This document shows positions 43,907 to 52,373 of a stretch of 64,000 bases of DNA, piece by piece (position 1 is the stretch's first letter; the number at the start of each line of letters is the position of its first letter). The notes under the pieces are model-generated. The model was not told the origin of the DNA, ran no database searches, and worked only from the letters and a program-made list of their open reading frames with translations. A program made the position numbers and the translations under genes. This stretch comes from CAVSIS01 sp963814875 (GTDB taxonomy: Bacteria > Acidobacteriota > Thermoanaerobaculia > Thermoanaerobaculales > Sulfomarinibacteraceae), in contig CAWFFJ010000025.1 of NCBI GenBank assembly GCA_963814875.1, forward strand, positions 6,291 through 70,290, read 5' to 3'.

Positions 43907-45972
43907 GTCGCACTGTCGCCCTCGTGTGGCCTGAGGAGCGCCTCGCCGAAGCGCTCGCCATGGTGGCCGGCGTGGGCGCCGATCCGGCGGCGGCCGCCGG
44001 CGCCGCGACCACGGTCGAGGCGGCAGCTGCGCTCGGGCTCGAGGCGGAGCCGCTCAACGCGGTGCCGACTCCCGAGGAGCTCGGGTCGCGCGCACTCGTG
44101 CTGGTCGCGGTCGCTCCGGGTCGTGGCTCCGGTTGGCTGCTTGTGAGCGGGGCACGCGGCCGTCGGCTGAACGTCCTCGGCGCGGACGGCTCACGGGTCC
44201 GCCTCGACACCTCTGAGCTCGAGGACCTGGCGGGAGGCAACGCCGAGACTCCGTTCGAAGGTCGTTGGCGCGAGGCGCTGGCGGCGATCGGCGCGTCACG
44301 AGTCGACGGGCGACACCGCCGATCGCGACCGCCTGTGCGACCCGGGTCGGGCGCGGACCGCGTGCGGGCCTACCGCCTGCGGCCGACCGGAAGCATGGCG
44401 CTGGGCGAGCAGGCTCGCCGGGCCGGCGTCGCCGGTGCGGCCGCAATGCTCGCTGCCACGCACGCCGCCCAGTACGTGCTGTGGATCGCCTCGTGGTGGC
44501 TGATCGGGCGTGGAGCTCTCAACGGACGGCTCGACGCCGGCTGGCTGGCGGCCTGGGCTCTGCTGCTCGCGACACGGGTTCCGCTCGTGGCCGCTGCGTC
44601 GCGCGCCGCGGGCGTGACGGTGGTCCGCGCGAGCACGGTGCTGCGGCGCCGGATTCTCGCAGGGATCCTGGCGCTCGAGCCCGAGGAGGTTTCCCGCATC
44701 GGGCCGGGTCGCCTGCTCGGACGCCTGCTCGAGTCCGGCTCGTTCGAGGTCCAGGCGCTCACCGGCGGTGTGCTGACCCTGACCGCGGTTCTTGAGCTCC
44801 TGTTTGCCGCGGTCGTGCTCGCTGCCGGTGCGGGGGGGTGGCCCCACGCTGCGCTGCTCGTGCTCTGGGTGGCGGCACTGGCGGTGGTTGCGGCGCGGGC
44901 CTCTGGCCGGATCGACGAGTGGACGCACGCGCGGTTGGCGCTCACCGACGGGCTCGTCGAGCGCATGGTCGGGCACCTCACGCGGCTGCTCCAACAGCCG
45001 CCCGAGCAGTGGCACGAAGGGGAGGACGCTGCTGCTGCACGCTGCCAGCGCACGGGGCGCCGCATGGATCGAGACGGCGCCGTCTGGCTGTCGGCACTGC
45101 GCCGCGGGTGGATGGTGGTCGGGATTGCCGGGCTCGCTCCCGCCCTTCTGGCCCGGGACGGCGATGCCGGAGCGCTGGCCGTGGGACTGGGAGGCGTGCT
45201 GCTTGCGTCCGCGAGCGTGTCCAATCTCGCCACCGGGCTCGTTCGCCTCGCGGGCGCCCGGGTGTCGTGGCGTCAGAGTGAGCCGTTGCGCGCCGCAGCA
45301 CAGCGCAGGGAGCGAGCCGGTGAGCTGCCGCTGTCTCTCGCACTGCACCCGGACGCGCCCGGCTCGGCGCAGGCGCGCCTGGAGGCGCGCGGTGTCGAGC
45401 TGCACCGCGCGGACCGGACGCGTCCAGTGCTGAGCCGGCTCGAGCTGACGGTTGCCGCCGGTGAGCGTTGGCGGGTCACTGGAGCAGCCGGGAGCGGGCG
45501 CTCGAGCCTGGCCGCGGTGCTGCTCGGGCTGCTTCGACCTGATCAGGGAGAGCTGGCGATCGCGGGCCTCGACCTGGCCTCGCTTGGGCCGGAACGATGG
45601 CGTCGGTGGGTGGTCGGCCAGCCGGCGGCGGAGCAGGACCATCTGCTCGGAGGGAGCCTGGCCTTCAACCTCCTGCTCGGCCGCGGCTGGCCCCCGAGCG
45701 CCTCCGATCTCGCGGGCGCCGAGCTGATGTGCCGCGAGCTCGGGCTGGGTCCACTGATCGACCGCATGCCGAGCGGGATCTTCACCCAGGTCGGAGACAC
45801 CGGGTGGCAGCTCTCCCACGGAGAGCGCGCCCGGGTGCTGCTCGCCCGAGCGTTGCTCCGCGGGGGCCGATTCCTGGTCCTCGACGGCCCGCTTGCCGGC
45901 CTCGATCCGGTCACTCGGGCGACGGTCATCGGTCGTCTGGATCGCGACCCCCGCGCGGTCGTGCTCCTGTGA
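43903..45972 (+). CDS. Second ABC transporter subunit with degenerate ATPase and C39-like domain
   Basis: 689 residues, overlapping the previous gene by four bases. The N-terminal 130 residues lack catalytic residues but LVLVAVAPGRGSGWLLVSG and RRLNVLGADGSRVRLDTSEL follow the His/Asp part of the C39 domain next door, so this looks like an inactive peptidase-like domain. Membrane helices follow (about 165-440). The ATPase has Walker A GAAGSGRSS with Arg533 in place of the essential Lys, Walker B VLDGP with Gly662 in place of the catalytic Glu, an intact signature QLSHGERA (637-641), and ends before any H-loop. Its faults mirror those of its partner, so the two are expected to work only together. 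Confidence 0.88.
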   Translation: MSRTVALVWPEERLAEALAMVAGVGADPAAAAGAATTVEAAAALGLEAEPLNAVPTPEELGSRALVLVAVAPGRGSGWLLVSGARGRRLNVLGADGSRVRLDTSELEDLAGGNAETPFEGRWREALAAIGASRVDGRHRRSRPPVRPGSGADRVRAYRLRPTGSMALGEQARRAGVAGAAAMLAATHAAQYVLWIASWWLIGRGALNGRLDAGWLAAWALLLATRVPLVAAASRAAGVTVVRASTVLRRRILAGILALEPEEVSRIGPGRLLGRLLESGSFEVQALTGGVLTLTAVLELLFAAVVLAAGAGGWPHAALLVLWVAALAVVAARASGRIDEWTHARLALTDGLVERMVGHLTRLLQQPPEQWHEGEDAAAARCQRTGRRMDRDGAVWLSALRRGWMVVGIAGLAPALLARDGDAGALAVGLGGVLLASASVSNLATGLVRLAGARVSWRQSEPLRAAAQRRERAGELPLSLALHPDAPGSAQARLEARGVELHRADRTRPVLSRLELTVAAGERWRVTGAAGSGRSSLAAVLLGLLRPDQGELAIAGLDLASLGPERWRRWVVGQPAAEQDHLLGGSLAFNLLLGRGWPPSASDLAGAELMCRELGLGPLIDRMPSGIFTQVGDTGWQLSHGERARVLLARALLRGGRFLVLDGPLAGLDPVTRATVIGRLDRDPRAVVLL

Positions 45973-46204
45973 TCGGTGGCTGATATCAGCCAGTCTGGCT
46001 CGAAAACGGCCCGGGGGTCGGGGCCAGGAGGGCATCGGCTGCCTCTGCAACGCGCGTGAAAGACGTGGGGTCGCACGCCGCTCTGAGCAGGTTGCCCTGG
46101 CACGGTGTTTGCTGTCTCCTCGACGAGTCGTGAGCGTCTCGGCGCTCGAGTCGGATCGCGCAGCGAGCATCGACTCGGCGAGATCCGACGGAATGGAGGC
46201 AACA

Positions 46205-46789
46205 ATGATCCGCAAGCTCTTGAACATGGCGGTGGCGATCGCTGCGTTGGTCGTGCTTTCCAGCCTGCCGGCGGCTGCTGACGAGAGTCAGCCGACGGTG
46301 TTCAATGCCAAGGGCCCGAACGGGTCCCAGGTCTGGGTCAGCATCGATCTCACGCGCCAGCGTCTGACGGAGCAGTACGTGCCCCTCGTGGTCGCCGTCA
46401 GAAACGGTGAGAAGGGAGTGGCAACGCTGAATCGATCTTCGTTCACCCTGACCGGCAGCGATGGCCGTGGCGAGCCGATGCCCGACCTCCAGACACTCCG
46501 CGCCAACTACCAGAAGGACCTGTTCGACCTTACCGCGGTCCGCCTCTACGGCTTCCCGTTCGGCACGCTCCTCGATCTGGGCCACGTCCAACCCTCGGAG
46601 TTCTTTCCGGTGCCTGGCGCGGGCAGCGGCGTGAGGCTCGACACGGTCGCCCTCCTGCCGTTCAACTGGACGGTGGACATCCTCTACTTCAAGCGTCCGG
46701 CCGGCATGGCCGAGGGCCAGGTGATGACCCTGAAGGTTGCGCCCAAGGGGTGGGAGACCCCGATCATCCTGCACTTCGCCGTGAAGTAG
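46205..46789 (+). CDS. Secreted protein of unknown function
   Basis: 194 residues from ATG 46205, with GGAGG at the right spacing and a signal peptide (LLNMAVAIAALVVLSSLPAAA). The mature part is about 170 residues and beta-rich by appearance (VWVSIDLTRQRLTEQYVPLV, SSFTLTGSDG, DTVALLPFNWTVDILYF). No known motif was found. It lies 232 bp after the exporter and could be a cargo or an accessory, but its conventional signal peptide and own ribosome site argue for Sec export and independent expression. Confidence 0.65.
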   Translation: MIRKLLNMAVAIAALVVLSSLPAAADESQPTVFNAKGPNGSQVWVSIDLTRQRLTEQYVPLVVAVRNGEKGVATLNRSSFTLTGSDGRGEPMPDLQTLRANYQKDLFDLTAVRLYGFPFGTLLDLGHVQPSEFFPVPGAGSGVRLDTVALLPFNWTVDILYFKRPAGMAEGQVMTLKVAPKGWETPIILHFAVK

Positions 46790-46817
46790 ACGCCACTGGG
46801 ACCCTGCTGCGCAGACT

Positions 46818-46836
46818 GGATGCGCGACGCGCATCC
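46818..46836. terminator. 8-bp perfect hairpin between convergent genes
   Basis: GGATGCGC / GCGCATCC with a three-base loop, located 28 bp after the rightward secreted-protein stop and before the leftward dehydrogenase stop. No T-run follows on either strand. Confidence 0.55.
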
Positions 46837-46915
46837 AAAGCAGCTCGTGCCGCAGAGCCCGCGAGAAGCAGCTGAGCTTGAGGATGACCGTCCCAGGGCT
46901 CCGAGGCGCAAGCTG

Positions 46916-47923
46916 CTAAGGGATCAAGACCAACGCGCCCTCGACGTCTCCCGCTCGGAGACGGTCGAGGGCGTCGTTGGCCTGATCCAACGGCACGGTC
47001 TCGACCTGGGTCCGGACCGGGACCTGGGGCGCGATCGCGAGCAGCTCGTCGCCGTCGCGCCGCTCGAGGTTGGCCACCGAGCGCAGCTCCCGCTCCTCCC
47101 ACAGCAGACGGTAGGGAAACGACGGGATGTCGCTCATGTGGATGCCGCCGCAGACCACGGTCCCGCCCTTGACCACGCTTGCAAGAGCGGCGGGTACGAG
47201 AGCGCCGACAGGGGCGAAGATCAGTGCGGCGTCGAGAGGCTCTGGCGGCTGCTCGTCGGAGCCGCCCGCCCACTCAGCACCGAGGCGGCGGGCGAAGGCT
47301 TGGGCCCGGCGGTCTCCGGGCCTGGTGAAGGCAAAGATGGAGCTGCCCTGGTGACGGGCGATCTGAGCGACGATGTGGGCCGCGGCTCCGAAGCCGTACA
47401 GTCCGAGGCGGCGGACTCTGGAACCGGCGAGGCGGAGCGAGCGGTAGCCGATCAGCCCCGCGCACAGCAGCGGCGCCGCCTCGGCGTCGGTGTAGCCGTC
47501 AGGAATGGCGAAGCAGTAGCGTTGGTCGGCCACGGCGTACTCGGCGAAGCCGCCGTCGAGGGTGTAGCCGGTGAAACGTGCGTTGTCGCACAGGTTCTCG
47601 CGACCCTGCCGGCACGACGGGCAGTCACCGCAGGTCCAGCCCAACCACGGCACGCCGACGCGGTCTCCAACTGCAAAGCGGGAGACGCCTTCACCCGAGG
47701 CGACGACAGAGGCGACGATCTCGTGCCCAGGAATGACCGGAATCGACGGGTCCGGAAGCTCGTCGTCGACGAGGTGCAGGTCGGTACGGCAGACGCCGCA
47801 CGCCTGGACCCGGAGGAGCAGCTGCCCGGTCTCCGGCGTGGGGACCGGTCGTTGACGGAGGATGAGCCGGCCTCCTGGCTCTTCGAGCACCATCGCGCGC
47901 ATCGCGTCTGGGATTCGTGTCAC
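46916..47923 (-). CDS. Zinc-dependent alcohol dehydrogenase (MDR superfamily)
   Basis: 335 residues. Catalytic zinc ligands are Cys in ACGVCRTDLHL and His-Glu in PGHEIVASV; the structural zinc site is CGDCPSCRQGRENLC. The cofactor fold begins near GLYGFGAAAHIVAQIA, an altered GXGXXG. The TGYTLDGGFAEYA segment resembles AdhA-type enzymes that act on small alcohols or aldehydes. It reads leftward, in the same direction as the permease gene 85 bp upstream, possibly as one transcript. Confidence 0.88.
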   Translation of the reverse strand: MTRIPDAMRAMVLEEPGGRLILRQRPVPTPETGQLLLRVQACGVCRTDLHLVDDELPDPSIPVIPGHEIVASVVASGEGVSRFAVGDRVGVPWLGWTCGDCPSCRQGRENLCDNARFTGYTLDGGFAEYAVADQRYCFAIPDGYTDAEAAPLLCAGLIGYRSLRLAGSRVRRLGLYGFGAAAHIVAQIARHQGSSIFAFTRPGDRRAQAFARRLGAEWAGGSDEQPPEPLDAALIFAPVGALVPAALASVVKGGTVVCGGIHMSDIPSFPYRLLWEERELRSVANLERRDGDELLAIAPQVPVRTQVETVPLDQANDALDRLRAGDVEGALVLIP

Positions 47924-48008
47924 GGTCTACCTCCTCGTTCGCTTGCGGCCTCGCGCTCTCTTCTCGAGGGCAACAGCCGGGCGGACCGGACGTATCCCGG
48001 CGGTTGCC

Positions 48009-48950
48009 TCAGCCGAGGAAGCCGAGCACGTAGCGTCCGCCGACCACCACGATCACCGCCGCGAGCATGACCTTGATCGCCTTTGCCGGTACGTGCTTCT
48101 GGGCGCGGGCGCCGCAGTACATGCCGGCCGCTCCACCGAGCCCGAACAGCAGTCCGAGGAGCCAGTCCGGAGCCACTGCGAGATGAGGGTAGCCCGGTGC
48201 GATGGCCTGGTAGAACGCCACCCCGGCGAGCGAGGTGATGAACGTCCCGGCGAGCGCGGCCCCGGCGACGGTGTAGACCGGCAGCCTGAAGACGCTGACG
48301 AAGAACGGCGCGATGATCGCTCCGCCGCCGATGCCGTAGACGCCGCCGATGACGCCGACAACGAGCGAGAGCACGAAGACGCCGAGGGTTGAGAAGGCGA
48401 AGGTCTCGCCGTAGAACTCGAACTGGATTCGGCCGAGGCTGAAGCGTCGGACGACGACCCGGGGAATCGGCTCCCCGTCGGCTCGTCGTCGGCGAAAGTC
48501 GGCGACCAGGCGCTGGAAACGCTCCTCGGCTCCGGCGGCGCCTCCTGGTGTGCGGCGGGCGACAAGGTCACGGATCATGCGTGTCCCGATGTAGAGCAGG
48601 ACCAGCCCCGCGAAGAGCTTGAACCCGCGGGGATCGGGCAGGTAGCGCACCCTGAGGAAGGCGCCCAGCAGCACGCCCGGGAGGGTGCCGAGGACCACGA
48701 CCCAGGTCAGCGGCCAGACCATTCGCCCCTCACGGATGTAGCGCCACACTCCGCTCGGGATGGCGACGATGTTGTAGAGCTGGTTGGTGGCGCTGACCGA
48801 GGGGCTGACGAAACCGAGCACGCTCATCTGGAACGGCAGCAGCAGGAAGGCGCCAGACACACCGCCCATCGAGGTGAAGAACGAGATCACGAATGCCACC
48901 AGCGGCGGCACGAGTGGCGAGATCTGGACCCCTGAGATGGGAAAGGTCAC
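48009..48950 (-). CDS. TauE/SafE family sulfite/anion permease
   Basis: 313 residues with eight hydrophobic segments in two halves, each with the conserved G-G-x-x-G pattern: SMGGVSGAFLLLPFQ in the first and GGVYGIGGGAIIAPFF in the second. A cytoplasmic loop of about 60 residues (FQRLVADFRRRRADGEP) separates the halves. The GTG at 48950 is the best start that fits the first helix; the frame itself opens much earlier with non-coding character. The family moves sulfite, sulfoacetate and related anions, or organic acids; the substrate is unknown here. Confidence 0.85.
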   Translation of the reverse strand: MTFPISGVQISPLVPPLVAFVISFFTSMGGVSGAFLLLPFQMSVLGFVSPSVSATNQLYNIVAIPSGVWRYIREGRMVWPLTWVVVLGTLPGVLLGAFLRVRYLPDPRGFKLFAGLVLLYIGTRMIRDLVARRTPGGAAGAEERFQRLVADFRRRRADGEPIPRVVVRRFSLGRIQFEFYGETFAFSTLGVFVLSLVVGVIGGVYGIGGGAIIAPFFVSVFRLPVYTVAGAALAGTFITSLAGVAFYQAIAPGYPHLAVAPDWLLGLLFGLGGAAGMYCGARAQKHVPAKAIKVMLAAVIVVVGGRYVLGFLG

Positions 48951-49124
48951 CGCATCACCCCATCCGAGGGTAAGCTCGTCTCGGTGCGATCTCAAGTCCC
49001 GAGGGGAGGAGTGCCAGCGTTTGCTGGGATGAGGAGGTCTCAGCGCACGTGTACGTTCTTGACCCCGGACCGGTACAATCGATGGAGACGTCTCGATCGG
49101 GGTGTGCTGGAAAGGAGGACCCGC

Positions 49125-49325
49125 ATGCGCCGGGTACCCGAACTGTTGATCATCCTCAGCGTCATCTCGTTCCTGATGGGGACCTCGCGGGCATTCTTTG
49201 GGCGAATGATCGTGGGATACTCGAGGCTCGCGGTCGGTCCGGAGACCTATTGGCGCGGGGCGGCGTTCCTGGTGTTGTTGGCCATCGCCCTGCTCATGCT
49301 CGAGCGTCGCGAGCGGAGCGGCTGA
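49125..49325 (+). CDS. Small two-helix membrane protein
   Basis: 66 residues from ATG 49125 with a strong AAAGGAGG ribosome site. Two hydrophobic segments are visible (ELLIILSVISFLMGTSRAF and TYWRGAAFLVLLAIALLML) joined by a short loop. No family recognised. Good start signal and coding composition support it as a real gene. Confidence 0.6.
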   Translation: MRRVPELLIILSVISFLMGTSRAFFGRMIVGYSRLAVGPETYWRGAAFLVLLAIALLMLERRERSG

Positions 49326-49611
49326 CGCGGCGGGGTCTCCGAACTCGTGGCGGGCGGGAGGTACCCGCAGAGCCGCCCCGATCGGCGGTGTACGTCGGGT
49401 TTGTCGCGACGGAAGCTCTGGTGTCGGTTGGTGCTCTCTGGGGCACCTCGCTTGCATGCCCCCGCGAGGGGATGCCAGCATGAAGTGCGATGGAGTTGGC
49501 GCAGGCGCGCCTCGAGGGAGGGCCCACGACCCGGATGGCGGGTGTTGCCTGGGGTCACGGGGCCGATCGACCGCCTCGAAGCTCGTCGAGTCGTAATGGG
49601 AGGTTGAGTAC

Positions 49612-52185
49612 GTGGAGGGCAACCATAGTGGGCCGGAACGACAGGACGCGCGCCTCGACTTGATCGCGCGCTATCTGTCGGACGAGATCGCGCCGATGAT
49701 CTTCCTCGACGCGATCGACGACCTGCTACAGAGTCCGCCTCAGATCATTGGCCTCGCGGTGCGGGGCTGGCTCGTCTCCCAGCTTCGTGGTGCTCCCGGG
49801 GTCGCAGTCTCGGACTACCTGTACCACGCGATCAAGAAGCTGCATCTGCTCGGTGAGCTCGAACTGGTCCCCGCGCCCGAGCTGGCGGCGTTCCTGCGTG
49901 GTTCCTTTCCGGAAATCCTGAGGTTGTGTCCGGACCACGAGCGCGCCGCGCTGGTGCAAAACCTCGAGCACATGGGCTCGAGCGAGACCTCTCTCGCGTC
50001 GCGGGTCGAGGTGCTGCATCGTCCAGCCGGCCGATCCGGGACGTCGGGGACGAGTGCACATTCTTCGGGGGGTGGGGCCGGCGGTGGACAGCCCGCGATG
50101 GCGGGCCAGGCGACTGGTCCGGCCACCGGCCCGCCAGGCTACGCTCCACCAGCCGGCGCGGCCGGCGGGCCGGCCGCCGGAGGAACGGCGCAGGCCTCCG
50201 TTGCCCTTCCGGTGTCGGTGGTCGAGGGTCTGGGCCGTCTCAACCTGCTGCTCGATCGGATTGAGCACGTGCCCAGGCATGAGGGGGCCAGGGTCCCAGA
50301 CGCCGAGCTCCTGGCAGGGGCCGCGACCGAGATGGCGGCCGTTTCCCGTGACGGGAGCGAGCTTGACGGGCGCCTGCGCAGGCTTCAGGAGCTGGGCGGC
50401 TCCGAGATCGGCTTCAGTGTGCTCCGCCTGCTCGGCCGCAGTCTGCCCGACTGGGCACCACCCCCGGGAGAGGTCCAGCCGTTTGGCGCCGTGCGCGCCA
50501 TGCAGAAGATCATCAACCTCGCCCAGGAGAACGACGAGACGCAGCGCAGGTTCAGCGAGCTGGTGTCGGCGGCGGTCGAGCAGTTCAACGAGGGGGCACT
50601 CGGGCGCGCGGTCACGATGCTCGACCTCGCCCAGCGGATGATCGACAACGAGGATGTCGACGCTACCATCGTCAAGGCGGTGGTCGGCCAGGTCTACCCG
50701 ACCCTCGACCACCATCAGCTGCGAGAGATGGCGGACAGCGAGGAGAAACACCAGCTACTGCGTCGGGTGATGGCGTTCTTTCCGCAGCTCGAACCGGAGG
50801 AGCTGCTCCTCGAGCTCGAGGTCGAACCGAAGCGGGATCGGCGGCGGACGCTCATCTCTCTGCTGACGGTGCACGGCACCACAGCGCGCACCACGGTCTT
50901 GGCCGCCCTGCGCGACGGGATCGCCGGAACCCGTCAGTTCCCCTGGCACTTCGAGCGCAACCTGCTCTATCTGCTCCGCTCTATTCCACGCTCCAGCGAC
51001 GAGCCACTCGAGTCGGAGATCGATGTTCTGGTCCACCTCTCGGACCCGGCGGGCCCGCTGGCGGTCGTCCGGGAAGCGCTCGCAGGGCTTTCCCAGATCA
51101 GCCACGAACGGGTCGACACGACGCTCGCTGCCCGGATGAGCGAGCTCGAGGACGCTCTGACCGGTTCGCGCGAGCTTCCTCACAACGAGGAGGAGCTTCG
51201 CGGACTGCTCGAGAGTATCGTCGTGACTCTGGCCCGGACGCCCACCGTCGCTGCCCGGCGCGCCGTCGTTACTCACGGTCTCAAGCGACGTGGAGTGCTC
51301 GGCGACACCCTCGGGAGGCTCGCGCGTCTTGGCGCCCAGGACCTCTCCGAAGATCCGCAACTGGTCGAGCGCCTCATTGCGGCGGTCCGGGCCGACCTCC
51401 CGACCAAGGTCTTCGGGTTCACGGTGACGACCCCGCGCCGGGCCCACGCGATCGAGAGCCTCATCAACGCCCTCGCCGGGACTGACACTCCGGAGGTCCG
51501 CCAGCTACTGACCGAGATCACGAGCCGGTTTGCCGGCCAGCCTTTTGCTGAGCCGGCGGCCCGCACCCTGGCGCAGCTGGGTACCGTGGTGCGAGAGGAG
51601 GAACGGCCGACCGCGTCGCTGTCCGGCGATCTCAAGCTCTTCGGGCTACCCAACCTCCTCCAAAACCTCACGGACTCGCAGGTCTCGGGTGTGCTGACGC
51701 TGTTCGACGAAGACGGTGCGGTGTCCGCGTCGATGGTGCTCGACCGCGGTGCGCTTCGCGATGCGCGTGCAGGCAACCTGATTGGCGACACTGCCGTGTA
51801 CCAGCTCTTGGAGCGGCCAGGGGTCGGGCGTTTCGTGTTCGTCAACCGGACCGATCTTCCGCCGGCTGCTGCAGTGGAGAGCATGACCGACTCGGTGACG
51901 GCCGTCCTCCTCGAGGGTATGCGCCGCTACGACGAGCTCGCGCGCGCAGTCACCATCGTTCCCGATCACGCGCGCTTCAGGCCCACCGGTCGCAAGCCGA
52001 GCCAGGTCTCTGACGAGGCCGACCCGGACCTGGTCCGGTCGGTGTGGCTGCAGGCGGCGGAGGGGCGTAGCCCGACTGAGAGTGAGAGCTCGCTTGCCGT
52101 CGACAGCTTTCGGGTCCGCCGACTGTATGAGCAGTGGCTGACCGAGGGCGCGCTCACACCGACCGAGGAGGACTCGCCAGACTGA
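49612..52185 (+). CDS. Large cytosolic protein with C-terminal DUF4388 (PATAN) domain
   Basis: 857 residues from GTG 49612 with GGGAGG upstream. The N-terminal 120 residues are helical, followed by a low-complexity Gly/Ala/Pro linker (about 140-205) and a long helical region with repeated short helices (about 215-660) that could be HEAT-like. At about 670-770 is a DUF4388/PATAN-type domain: LKLFGLPNLLQNLTDSQVSG, VLTLFDEDG, then RGALRDARAGNLIGD. PATAN domains are common in signal-transduction proteins of deltaproteobacteria and acidobacteria. No enzymatic motif is present and no partner is adjacent; a scaffold or regulatory role is inferred. Confidence 0.65.
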   Translation: MEGNHSGPERQDARLDLIARYLSDEIAPMIFLDAIDDLLQSPPQIIGLAVRGWLVSQLRGAPGVAVSDYLYHAIKKLHLLGELELVPAPELAAFLRGSFPEILRLCPDHERAALVQNLEHMGSSETSLASRVEVLHRPAGRSGTSGTSAHSSGGGAGGGQPAMAGQATGPATGPPGYAPPAGAAGGPAAGGTAQASVALPVSVVEGLGRLNLLLDRIEHVPRHEGARVPDAELLAGAATEMAAVSRDGSELDGRLRRLQELGGSEIGFSVLRLLGRSLPDWAPPPGEVQPFGAVRAMQKIINLAQENDETQRRFSELVSAAVEQFNEGALGRAVTMLDLAQRMIDNEDVDATIVKAVVGQVYPTLDHHQLREMADSEEKHQLLRRVMAFFPQLEPEELLLELEVEPKRDRRRTLISLLTVHGTTARTTVLAALRDGIAGTRQFPWHFERNLLYLLRSIPRSSDEPLESEIDVLVHLSDPAGPLAVVREALAGLSQISHERVDTTLAARMSELEDALTGSRELPHNEEELRGLLESIVVTLARTPTVAARRAVVTHGLKRRGVLGDTLGRLARLGAQDLSEDPQLVERLIAAVRADLPTKVFGFTVTTPRRAHAIESLINALAGTDTPEVRQLLTEITSRFAGQPFAEPAARTLAQLGTVVREEERPTASLSGDLKLFGLPNLLQNLTDSQVSGVLTLFDEDGAVSASMVLDRGALRDARAGNLIGDTAVYQLLERPGVGRFVFVNRTDLPPAAAVESMTDSVTAVLLEGMRRYDELARAVTIVPDHARFRPTGRKPSQVSDEADPDLVRSVWLQAAEGRSPTESESSLAVDSFRVRRLYEQWLTEGALTPTEEDSPD

Positions 52186-52373
52186 CCGCCAGGGGCCGGG
52201 AAAGTCCACCGCCGCCGTTCGTGCGGTTGCAGACTGTCGAGTCGCGGAGGCGGAGGATCGGTCTCTGCCACCCTCGCGGTGACCCGCGCGACACCGGCTG
52301 TTGACATCCTCTTCTCGATTGGCGGCTGCGCGGGAGGCCGGGGGTAGACTGAAGGGAAGGAGCTGGAGGTGCC

